DNA of 64,000 nucleotides from JAAFHI01 sp039793685 (GTDB taxonomy: Bacteria; Acidobacteriota; Blastocatellia; Chloracidobacteriales; Chloracidobacteriaceae). Where the stretch lies: assembly GCA_039793685.1 (NCBI GenBank), contig JBDRAL010000086.1, positions 124,001 through 188,000 of the forward strand. The letters are read 5' to 3'. Below, piece by piece: positions 7,463 through 15,493 of this stretch. Position 1 is the stretch's first letter. Each line of letters begins with the position of its first letter. Both the position numbers and the translations under genes were made by a program. The notes under the pieces are model-generated. The model was not told the origin of the DNA, made no database searches, and was given only the letters and a program-made list of their open reading frames with translations.

Positions 7463-10400
7463 ATGGCAGCCGTTCTCCGCAACCGGTTCAAGAAGATCGC
7501 GCTGCTTTTGGCGGGGCTGACTCTGGTTGGCGGGGGATTGTGCGCGTCCAGTCGGGTTTCCGCTTCCTTCGGCCCGGAATTTTCACGGACAATCCCCGTC
7601 GAACGCGAAGAAACCGCTCAAAAAACGCCCGAAATCGAAAACAGTCCGGTTTCCCCGGCCATCGTTGAAGCCAACCGCCGGAAATTCCGCGAGGCGGAAA
7701 CGCTTCGGGATTCCGTTTCAGGAAAAAATCCGGTCCGGGCGATGGCGCAACTCGGACATGAGGGTTCAATCGAATTCCTGTGCTGGTCGCCCGACGGGAC
7801 CCGCCTCGCGACCGGGGGCGGCGACCCCACCGTTTTCATCTGGGACACGGCGACCGGCAAACTGCTCGCCCGTCTGGTCGGGCACCTCAAGGCCGTACTG
7901 ACGGCGCGCTGGTCGCCGGACGGGAAAATACTCGCCACCGGAAGCCTCGATACCACGGTTTGTTTATGGAATCCGGAAACGGGTGTTCGGACGGGAATTT
8001 TTCAGGGCCACTCGCGACCCGTGGGCCATCTTGAATGGTCCCCGGACGGTGGGCGCATTCTTTCGATCAGTTCCCGGGAAGCGGCGCTGGTCTGGAATCC
8101 GGACACGCAGGACATTCTTCATCGACGGAATCTGGCGTCGGAGGGGATTTCCTTCGGATATTGGTCGCCGGACGGGACCCGGGCGCTGCTCGGTCCGGTT
8201 GAAAATGACGTTCTCGTCTGGCCGCTCGCGGAAAACCGGCCGGAGTCGAGGTTTTCCGGCCATACCGACGCCGTCGTGAAAGCCCGCTGGTCGCCGGACG
8301 GTAAAAGGATTCTGACCATCTCGAAAGACCGGACCGTCCGCCTCTGGGAAGCCGCCGAAGGAAAGGAGCTGCGTCGTTTTTCCTTGAGATCGAACGTCAT
8401 GTTCCCCGATTGGTCGCCCGACGGAGACATGATCGCGGCGGCCGACGAGTTTGGAACGGTCAGCCTGTATTTCCTCGAAATGGAAACCGGGGCGACGAAA
8501 AAAATCGACCTGAACATTCCCGCAAGTACCTTCAAATGGTCACCCGTCGGAAACCGGCTCGCCCTGACGACGGAACGTGGGGCGGTGGTTTACGACGCCC
8601 GAACCGGTCGCGAAATCGAACTGGCGAGCGAAAACGGATGGGCCGGCGCGGGGCCGGTCTGGTCGCCCGACGGTAAGCGGTTCGCCGTGGGATATTTCTC
8701 AGGAAATCGCATCGCCATTTTCGACGCCGCCGGAAATCGCCCGCTCAACATTGAAAATCAGGGAAATTCCGTGAGGAAAACGGTCTGGTCGCCCGATTCC
8801 ACCAGATTTCTGACGGTTCAGCGAAATGACGGCGTCACCATCTGGTCTCCGGAGAAAACCGACGGACCGGTTCACCTCCGGGGACCGGAAAGAGGATTTT
8901 TCGATGCCGTCTGGTCCCCCGACAGCGCGCGGGTCGCCACCGCGGGCTGGGACGAGGTCATCCGGGTCTGGAATGCGACCACCGGAAAGGAAATCTGGAC
9001 ATTTTCCGGCCATTCCAAGTCGGTGAATTCCGTTCGCTGGTCGCCCGACGGTCGCCGACTCCTTTCAAAAGGACAGGAAGCTGCCGCCTACATCACGACG
9101 CCCGAATCCGATGCGGCCCCGGTCCGGCTTTACGCGAACAAATCCCATCTGATCAACGCCGAATGGTCGCCCGATGGATCGCGGGTGCTGACCAGCGCCG
9201 CCGATGGAGTGATCCGCGTCTGGGATGCCGCCTCGGGAAAGGAACTTCTCCACCGGGCGGCAAAAGACCCGATTTCGGCGCGGGCCTTCTGGTCTCCGGA
9301 CGGTAAATCCGTCCTCCAGGTCTGGGTGGACGATGCCGTCCGGGTTTTCAATGCCGCGACGCTGGAAGAAACGGTTCATTTCGGAGATGAAAAAAGCCCG
9401 GCGACGGTCGCGATCTGGTCCCCGGACGGAAAAAGCATTCTGACCGGCGCCCAGTTCCCGTTCGACCGGGACAAAACCGCCCACATCTGGGACGCCGCGA
9501 CCGGGACCGAAACAATGCGGCTGGTCGGACATTCGCTTTTCGTCGAATCGGCGGAATGGTCGGCCGATTCAAAACGGGTTCTGACGTTCAGCGAGGATCG
9601 GACGGCGGCGATCTGGGATGTCCGGACAGGCGAGGCCATTTCCGTTTTCGCCGGGCATTCGGGGCACATCACCAGCGTTTCCTTTTCAAAGGACGGCGGA
9701 CGAATCCTCACAAGCGGCGATGACGGGACGGTCAGATTGTGGGACGCCGCCACCGGCCGGGAATTATGCCAACTGGTTTCATTTCGGAACGGCGCGGACT
9801 GGGCCGTGGTCGATCCGGAAGGCCGGTTCGACGTGAGCGATCCGACCGAGGTTTCGGGACTTCACTGGGTCGTGATGGAGAACGGGCGGGCGAAGCCCTA
9901 CGGCATCGAGCTTTTTTTTCGGCAGTACTATGAACCGGGATTGCTCCGCCGCATCGTCGGCGGGGAAACGTTCAAGCCGATTCCCTCCATCGCCAGTCTC
10001 GACCGCTCGCAACCGGTTGTCATCATTGGGGAAAGGGACGTCGTTCCGGTACTTGAAAACGGCAATCAGACCGGAATGGCGGATGTCACCGTGACGGTGA
10101 CGCCGCCGGCCGGGTCGTCCGATTCGAAATCGGCGAAGGCATTCGACCTGAAACTGTTCCGCGACGGTCAACTGGTCGGTTTTTCGCCGGGAGAACTCTC
10201 TTTTTCCGGGGGTGAAGGATTCAGAAAAACCTTTCGGGTTCGACTTCCCCGCCGAAGTGACCCGAAAACGGTCGAGTTTTCTGCGTATTGTTTCAACGGG
10301 GATTCGGTTCGTTCGACCAGGGCTGTCCGGACCGTCCCGTTGCCGGAATTAAAAACCGTCAAGGGAAAGGCGTATGTCGTAACCTTCGGAGTCAATCGTT

Positions 10401-11257
10401 ACCAGAACCCCAGAATTCATCCGCTCAGGTTCGCGGTCGCGGATGCGCTTGCCCTTCAGAAGTCGCTCGGCGACCGGGTTGCCGGATCGGAGGCTTTTTC
10501 GGAGGTGGTTCGGGTGTCGCTCACCTCGGAAACCGGTCGGCCCCCGACGGCGACCAGGGAAAACCTGAAGGCGGTTTTCATGAAACTGGCCGGTCGGCCC
10601 GTGCCCGAAACCGGGATTCCCGGATTTGAAAAACTCGCCGCGGCGACCCCGGAAGACCTGATTGTCCTCATGTTTGCGGGACACGGGAGCTGTGGCGAAG
10701 GAGGCGAGTTTTTCGTGGTTCCGTTTGATACCGGCGCCGCCGGCGACCCGTTGAAAAAGAGTATTTCGAGCGCCGAATTGACGGAATGGATGCGCGACGT
10801 GGACGCGGGAGAAATGGCGATGATCCTGGATACTTGCCAGTCCGGAGGCGCGGTCGGAGAAAACTTCAAACCCGGTCCGATGGACAGCCGCGGCCTCGGT
10901 CAGTTGAGCTACGACAAGGGGATGCGGATTCTCGCCGCGACGCAGGCCGACAACGTGGCGCTCGAATCGGGCGTCCTGAAACAGGGATTTTTGAGTTTTT
11001 CATTGGCGATTGAAGGACTGGATGAGGGAAAAGCCGATTTCGCGCCGCTCGACGGGGTCATCACGCTCGACGAATGGCTGGCGTATGGCGCGCGGCGCGT
11101 GCCGGAACTTCCCGCCGCGATTGCCGCCGGGACGATCAGGGCGCGGATTCTGACGCAGGATGCAACCGCGCCGTCAAAAAAACCCCAGGTTCCGGTCGTG
11201 TTCGACTTCGCCCGGCGACGGGCACGGGTGGTCCTTCAAAAAACGGAAAAGAAATAG
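7463..11257 (+). CDS. Exported WD40-repeat/caspase-fold protein, copy 2 (1264 aa)
   Basis: ATG at 7463 follows GGAGAAACCGCC and begins a signal peptide (KKIALLLAGLTLVGGGL...). About 16 beta-propeller repeats occupy residues 98-768. All but the last carry a WSPDG-type turn (WSPDG, WSPDS, WSPVG, WSADS), far more uniform than in copy 1. The GRFD...GLHW linker, a beta-sandwich-like segment (about 850-955) and a caspase domain (about 966-1190) follow, with His in FAGHG (H1074) and Cys in DTCQS (C1125). Both dyad residues are kept, so it is probably an active cysteine peptidase outside the cytoplasm. It forms a likely operon with the DUF4384 protein, which starts 36 bases later. Confidence 0.88.
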   Translation: MAAVLRNRFKKIALLLAGLTLVGGGLCASSRVSASFGPEFSRTIPVEREETAQKTPEIENSPVSPAIVEANRRKFREAETLRDSVSGKNPVRAMAQLGHEGSIEFLCWSPDGTRLATGGGDPTVFIWDTATGKLLARLVGHLKAVLTARWSPDGKILATGSLDTTVCLWNPETGVRTGIFQGHSRPVGHLEWSPDGGRILSISSREAALVWNPDTQDILHRRNLASEGISFGYWSPDGTRALLGPVENDVLVWPLAENRPESRFSGHTDAVVKARWSPDGKRILTISKDRTVRLWEAAEGKELRRFSLRSNVMFPDWSPDGDMIAAADEFGTVSLYFLEMETGATKKIDLNIPASTFKWSPVGNRLALTTERGAVVYDARTGREIELASENGWAGAGPVWSPDGKRFAVGYFSGNRIAIFDAAGNRPLNIENQGNSVRKTVWSPDSTRFLTVQRNDGVTIWSPEKTDGPVHLRGPERGFFDAVWSPDSARVATAGWDEVIRVWNATTGKEIWTFSGHSKSVNSVRWSPDGRRLLSKGQEAAAYITTPESDAAPVRLYANKSHLINAEWSPDGSRVLTSAADGVIRVWDAASGKELLHRAAKDPISARAFWSPDGKSVLQVWVDDAVRVFNAATLEETVHFGDEKSPATVAIWSPDGKSILTGAQFPFDRDKTAHIWDAATGTETMRLVGHSLFVESAEWSADSKRVLTFSEDRTAAIWDVRTGEAISVFAGHSGHITSVSFSKDGGRILTSGDDGTVRLWDAATGRELCQLVSFRNGADWAVVDPEGRFDVSDPTEVSGLHWVVMENGRAKPYGIELFFRQYYEPGLLRRIVGGETFKPIPSIASLDRSQPVVIIGERDVVPVLENGNQTGMADVTVTVTPPAGSSDSKSAKAFDLKLFRDGQLVGFSPGELSFSGGEGFRKTFRVRLPRRSDPKTVEFSAYCFNGDSVRSTRAVRTVPLPELKTVKGKAYVVTFGVNRYQNPRIHPLRFAVADALALQKSLGDRVAGSEAFSEVVRVSLTSETGRPPTATRENLKAVFMKLAGRPVPETGIPGFEKLAAATPEDLIVLMFAGHGSCGEGGEFFVVPFDTGAAGDPLKKSISSAELTEWMRDVDAGEMAMILDTCQSGGAVGENFKPGPMDSRGLGQLSYDKGMRILAATQADNVALESGVLKQGFLSFSLAIEGLDEGKADFAPLDGVITLDEWLAYGARRVPELPAAIAAGTIRARILTQDATAPSKKPQVPVVFDFARRRARVVLQKTEKK

Positions 11258-11292
11258 AACGCAAAGACACAAAGACGCAAAGGCACGAAGAA
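11258..11292. repeat. Short intergenic repeat of the CGCAAAGACACAAAGACGC type
   Basis: The sequence starts directly after the TAG of the caspase gene and ends at the ribosome site of the DUF4384 gene. The same word family occurs at 19945-20040 and, inverted, at 22210-22246. Confidence 0.7.
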
Positions 11293-11293
11293 G

Positions 11294-12241
11294 ATGAAAA
11301 AATTCGGAATTGGAGCGGTTCTTTTGGCGTGGGCCGGGTTGTTTTGTCTGAACGCATTGGCGCAGGACGACGCGCGGGCACTCTGGGACACCGCCTTTCA
11401 ATCGAACCAGCAGCGACCGGCTTCCTCCAAACCAAAGGCGAAGAAACCGGCCCGTCGGCAGTACGCCAGAGTTCAACGAACGAAGCCCGACGCGCCTGTC
11501 ACCGCCGCCGCCAAACCGGCCGAACAGTTCAAGGTTCCGGCCGGAACGGAAGCCCGTGAAATCGCGGTGACGATGTGGCGGCTGCGTCCGGCGCGGAAAA
11601 CCGACCCGAAGGACACCCGGATTCTGGTTCAGGACGCCGCCGCGCCGACCGCCGCCGAACTGATGCCCGAACGGATCGCCGCCGGCACGCCGCTGGCCGC
11701 CGGCGATCGCGTCCGATTGAGCGTGATGACGCCGAAAAATGGCTTTTTGTATGTCATCGACCGGGAAAAATACGCCGATGGCAGTTTCAGCGAGCCTTAC
11801 CTTATCTTTCCGACGACCCGAACCAACAACGGCAACAACCGCATCGCGGCCGGGACACCGGTTGAAATCCCGGCGTTCGGCGACAATCCGAACTACTTCA
11901 GCATCCGAAAACTTCAAAATCCGGACGGGAAAGTGCTGGTCGGCGAGGAATTGAGTGTTCTGGTGACCGATCAGCCGCTCGAAGGCGTTTCCATCGGCGA
12001 GAGCGCGCAGAAAATGGATGCGGCCACATTCGCCGCAATCAGGAATTTCGAAACCGGTGTCGAGCAGTTCGAACTGGTGAACGGAAAGAGTCTGCCCTAC
12101 CAAAGCGCTGAAAAAATGGCGGCCACGGGCGGCGCGCGCATGCTCACGCAGGACGACCCGCTTCCGCAATCGATTTTTCGCGCCGTGACGCCCGCCGGGC
12201 AGCCGCTACTGGTTTCGATTCCGCTGGTCATCGGGAAGTAG
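11294..12241 (+). CDS. Exported DUF4384-domain protein (315 aa)
   Basis: ATG 11294 follows GAAGAAG. The product has a signal peptide (MKKFGIGAVLLAWAGLF..., cleavage near ALAQ), a Lys/Ala/Pro-rich linker (about 38-80), and a DUF4384 domain at about 135-200 with RVRLSV..KNGFLYVIDRE and PYLIFP. DUF4384 is a small beta-rich domain of unknown function, commonly found with caspase-like and kinase domains in bacteria. Here it lies between an exported caspase and a kinase carrying the same domain on its extracytoplasmic side. That suggests a shared ligand or assembly partner, which is inference. Confidence 0.8.
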   Translation: MKKFGIGAVLLAWAGLFCLNALAQDDARALWDTAFQSNQQRPASSKPKAKKPARRQYARVQRTKPDAPVTAAAKPAEQFKVPAGTEAREIAVTMWRLRPARKTDPKDTRILVQDAAAPTAAELMPERIAAGTPLAAGDRVRLSVMTPKNGFLYVIDREKYADGSFSEPYLIFPTTRTNNGNNRIAAGTPVEIPAFGDNPNYFSIRKLQNPDGKVLVGEELSVLVTDQPLEGVSIGESAQKMDAATFAAIRNFETGVEQFELVNGKSLPYQSAEKMAATGGARMLTQDDPLPQSIFRAVTPAGQPLLVSIPLVIGK

Positions 12242-12439
12242 CGGTTAGCAGTTAGCAGTTAGTTGTTAGCAGTTGGAAAATGACCATTTCCGTTCATTTC
12301 CTTCAGGAAGATTTCGCTTTCCCATCCATTTCCTTTTTACAAAAGTCCTCAACGTTCCCAAACTCGCCCTCAATGACCGCAAACGAGGCGTCGAGATTCA
12401 CCAACCACTAACTGCTAACCACTATCTGCTAACTACTTT
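12242..12439. repeat. Inverted intergenic repeat of the TTAGCAGTTAG type filling the gap
   Basis: Copies of the word TTAGCAGTTAG begin at the stop codon (12242-12277), and the reverse-complement words (CTAACTGCTAAC) end at the next start codon (about 12402-12436), leaving only a few bases before ATG 12440. The middle is unremarkable. The same family occurs at 42290, 45172, 47936 and 50431. Confidence 0.75.
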
Positions 12440-14188
12440 ATGAACACGGATCCCAACGCCGAAACCATTACCGACCAGAAAACACAGGCTTTGACATCGT
12501 CGGGTGGCGCGACGGTTCAAGGGGGCCGGAGCGCGACCTCGGTTCAGGGAATGAACCTCGCGCGCGGCGACGTGTTGCGCGAGCGGTACGAAATCGAGCG
12601 TGAACTGGGCCGGGGCGGAATCGGCGTGGTGCTGCTCGCGAGGGACCGGGCGGCGTTCGGGCGGCCGGTGGTGGTGAAAATGCTGCTCGACCGATCGGAG
12701 GGGAATGAATATCTCTGGACGAAATTTCTTCAGGAAGGCGAGGCACTCGCCAAAATCGACCATCCGAGCGTAGTGAAGATTCTGGAAACCGGGACGCTCG
12801 ACGGCGGAAGACCCTTTCTGGTGATGGAATTCGTCGAGGGCGGCAACTTGCGTACGGTGATGCAGCCCGGCGGGATGGGTGTCGTGCAGGTGGCGGAGAT
12901 TGTGAAGCAGATGTGCGGCGGGTTGCAGGCGGCGCACGCAAAAGGAATCGTCCATCGCGATCTCAAACCGGACAACGTGATGCTTCAACTGCTGGACGGC
13001 GGCGAACGCCATGCCAAGCTGATTGATTTCGGCGTGGCGAAGCAGGCCGAATCGGCGGTGGCCAAGGAAACTTCGGCGGCGATGGCGGTGGGAACGCTCA
13101 GTTACATGGCCCCGGAACAGCTTGAAGGAAAGGCGACGGCGGCGAGCGACATTTTTGCAATGGGCGTACTGGCCTACGAAATGCTGACCGGGAAACGCCC
13201 CTATGAAGTGGAGAGCGAAAACGCGCTGGTGGCAATTAACTTGATGGCCCAGAAGCAGCGGTCCGGGACGTTTTCCGATCCCCGTTCACTGCGTCCGGAA
13301 ATTCCCGAAGCGGCGGCGGCGGTGATTTCGGCGGCGCTGGCGTTCGAACCGGAACGGCGACCGGCCACCGCAAAGGAATTCGGGGACCGGCTCGCGGAAG
13401 CGCTAACGGGAGTCGGAAAGCCCGGGCCGACAGTGGCGGCGGAATATCCGCCCGCGCCGCGTCCGGTGGCGACGTCCGAACCGGAAAAGCCGAAATCGGT
13501 CGTACCGATGGTTGCCGGGGCGGCGGCGATTGCGGTCTTGCTTGGCGGTGGGCTGGTTTTCGCCTTTCGTGATTCCCTGTTCGGTTCAAAACCGGACCCG
13601 ACGGCCACCAAACCGCCGGTCGCGGCCGTCGAGAAGAAAGCCGTCACGGGGTACTGGCTGACCGTCCGGAACATGCTGAACGGAAAACCCGAGGGTGAAG
13701 CCTTTTCGGTGTTCACTTCGACGGTTTTGCGAAACGGGTCGCAGGTCCGGCTTAACATCACCCCGCTCGCCGATGGTCATCTTTATCTGATAAGTGAAGG
13801 CGCGCAGCCGCGCCCGGACGGTTTGCCACTTTACGTCAACCTGTTTCCGTCACCGGCCATCGGCAACGGCGGGTCCAAGGTCACGAACGGCAAAACCATT
13901 CAAATGCCGGACAAGGCGGACCAATGGTTCGTTCTCGACAATCAGCAGGGAACGGAAATCGTCTGGCTGATCTGGTCGCCGCAACCGGTCGAGGAACTTG
14001 AAAACCTCAGGAAATTCTCGAATCCTTCCGACAAGGGCGCAATCAGCGACCCGGCGGCAATCAGGAATCTTCAGGAAAAGCTGAAGGGGCTGGAAAGGGC
14101 CGGGACGACCGAAGACGAACCGGGGAAACGGATGCTTCTCGAAGGTTCCGGAACGGTGGCGCACCGGATAAAGCTCGAACACAGGTAA
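12440..14188 (+). CDS. Transmembrane Ser/Thr protein kinase with extracytoplasmic DUF4384 domain (582 aa)
   Basis: Hanks-type kinase domain at about 50-310: GRGGIGVV glycine loop, VVKML with the ATP lysine, HRDLKPDN (H172-R173-D174), LIDFGVAK and the SYMAPEQ activation end. A proline-rich linker leads to one membrane helix (about 355-376). The C-terminal part outside the cytoplasm holds a DUF4384 domain (about 400-520; QVRLNITPLADGHLYLI), like the separate exported protein at 11294. It presumably senses something outside and phosphorylates cytoplasmic targets on Ser/Thr. The start lies within a few bases of the repeat and has no Shine-Dalgarno sequence. Transcription ends at 14194-14231. Confidence 0.9.
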   Translation: MNTDPNAETITDQKTQALTSSGGATVQGGRSATSVQGMNLARGDVLRERYEIERELGRGGIGVVLLARDRAAFGRPVVVKMLLDRSEGNEYLWTKFLQEGEALAKIDHPSVVKILETGTLDGGRPFLVMEFVEGGNLRTVMQPGGMGVVQVAEIVKQMCGGLQAAHAKGIVHRDLKPDNVMLQLLDGGERHAKLIDFGVAKQAESAVAKETSAAMAVGTLSYMAPEQLEGKATAASDIFAMGVLAYEMLTGKRPYEVESENALVAINLMAQKQRSGTFSDPRSLRPEIPEAAAAVISAALAFEPERRPATAKEFGDRLAEALTGVGKPGPTVAAEYPPAPRPVATSEPEKPKSVVPMVAGAAAIAVLLGGGLVFAFRDSLFGSKPDPTATKPPVAAVEKKAVTGYWLTVRNMLNGKPEGEAFSVFTSTVLRNGSQVRLNITPLADGHLYLISEGAQPRPDGLPLYVNLFPSPAIGNGGSKVTNGKTIQMPDKADQWFVLDNQQGTEIVWLIWSPQPVEELENLRKFSNPSDKGAISDPAAIRNLQEKLKGLERAGTTEDEPGKRMLLEGSGTVAHRIKLEHR

Positions 14189-14193
14189 AAACG

Positions 14194-14231
14194 AAACGGC
14201 CGGAGCGTCGCGGTGACTGCCCCGGCCGTTT
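14194..14231. terminator. Bidirectional terminator between converging genes
   Basis: A perfect 10-bp stem (AAACGGCCGG / CCGGCCGTTT) with an 18-base loop has T-rich flanks on both strands. It serves the kinase gene on the plus strand and the thioredoxin-like gene on the minus strand. Confidence 0.85.
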
Positions 14232-14250
14232 TCGGTTCTTTACGAGTCGG

Positions 14251-14850
14251 TTACGCGCCCTGCGCCAGCAGCGACTTCACCTTGGCTTCGAATTCTTCCT
14301 CGCTCATCGAGCCGGTATGGGTGCTGTGAACGTTCCCCTTCCGGTCGATGAACACCGTGTACGGAATGCCGTTTCCAATTCCAAAGCTGGCCTGTTGCAC
14401 GGGCGTCGCCATTCCGATCAGGTAGGAAATCGGACTCTTCACGAGAAACTTCTTGACCAGGTCTTCCTCCTGATCAACCGAAAGTCCAACGATTTCAAGA
14501 CCTTCGGCCTTGTGTTCCTTATAGATTTTGTTGAAACCGGGCATTTCCGCCACGCAGGGACCGCACCATGTCGCCCAGAAATTGACGACGACGACTTTCC
14601 CCTTGGCCTCCTGCAAATTGAACTTTCCACCGTTAAAGGTATTCAAGGCGAGAACCGGGGCCGGCTTGGCATTGGTCGCCGGAGTCGGTTCCGGAGCTTT
14701 GGTCGGCTCGACGGGCTTGGAAGGGGTTGAAGGAGTCGAATTCGAGGAGGTCGGCGAAGGCGTGGATGAGGACGACGAGCTTTCGCAGGCAGAATTTGAA
14801 AAGGCAAGGGCGGCGGTCAGGGCGGTCGCGAAAAGGAAGCGGGCTTTCAT
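14251..14850 (-). CDS. TlpA/ResA-like thioredoxin-fold lipoprotein (199 aa)
   Basis: The product starts with a lipoprotein-like signal (MKARFLFATALTAALAFSNSAC; Cys22 is the likely acylated residue, though the lipobox lacks the usual Leu). A Ser/Thr/Pro-rich tether (23-65) follows, then an AhpC-TSA/thioredoxin domain with the redox motif WCGPC (C96, C99) and the cis-Pro region GIPYTVFID. Such proteins reduce disulfides in the periplasm, typically for cytochrome c or other cofactor assembly. It is monocistronic, ended by the terminator at 14194. Confidence 0.88.
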   Translation of the reverse strand: MKARFLFATALTAALAFSNSACESSSSSSTPSPTSSNSTPSTPSKPVEPTKAPEPTPATNAKPAPVLALNTFNGGKFNLQEAKGKVVVVNFWATWCGPCVAEMPGFNKIYKEHKAEGLEIVGLSVDQEEDLVKKFLVKSPISYLIGMATPVQQASFGIGNGIPYTVFIDRKGNVHSTHTGSMSEEEFEAKVKSLLAQGA

Positions 14851-15029
14851 TACCGAAATTCTCCGGAAAATTTGGTCCCGACGGGGAAAACGAACCGGCG
14901 GGTTCGGCGATTATGCACGGCCAACCCCCTGTAACCAAGCCGCTTGCGCCCGAAAGTCAATTTGTGTAGCGTCTTCGCCATCTGTTTTCTCGAATTTTCG
15001 GAGCGACCTCGGACGCGCGGAGGCCGGAT

Positions 15030-15440
15030 TTGTACTACCTTCCACTCATCGTCGTGGTGGCCGTTCTCGCGCTTCTGGTTCTGTTCGAAACGCGTCGCTA
15101 TTTCGGGTTGAAATCGAAAGGGAAAGACACGATTCCCGTCCGGGCCAGGTTTGGGCGAAGACTTTTTGGCGCCTGCCTTCTTTTCCTCGGAACCGGGATG
15201 GTGACCATCGGACTGGAATATCGGTCATCCTTCTCCCCGGTTGGACTCGTGACGTATTTTTCGGTTTGCCTGATTCCCCTGCTGGCCCTGCTGGTCGTGA
15301 TTTTTTGGGACGTCCGGGCGGTGTTCCGGCAGTCCATTTCGGAATTTACCGATGAAAAGGCCGAGGAGCGACGGTTTCAGGATTTCATGGAAAAAGAAGC
15401 CCGCAAGGAACTTTTGGAACGGGCAAGACGTCAACCGTAA
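15030..15440 (+). CDS. Small hypothetical membrane protein (136 aa)
   Basis: The start is TTG at 15030 with GGAGG (15019-15023) at good spacing, which is why I accept it. The product has a hydrophobic helix at about 3-20, two more at about 46-64 and 70-95, and a charged C-terminal helix (about 100-136) rich in Glu/Lys/Arg. I do not recognise a family. It is followed 53 bases later by the kinase-TPR gene on the same strand, with no clear terminator between. Confidence 0.6.
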   Translation: MYYLPLIVVVAVLALLVLFETRRYFGLKSKGKDTIPVRARFGRRLFGACLLFLGTGMVTIGLEYRSSFSPVGLVTYFSVCLIPLLALLVVIFWDVRAVFRQSISEFTDEKAEERRFQDFMEKEARKELLERARRQP

Positions 15441-15493
15441 CCCTGACCGAAATTGTCCGGGAAACTATTTCATTCGTTTTTTAGAGAGGCCCA

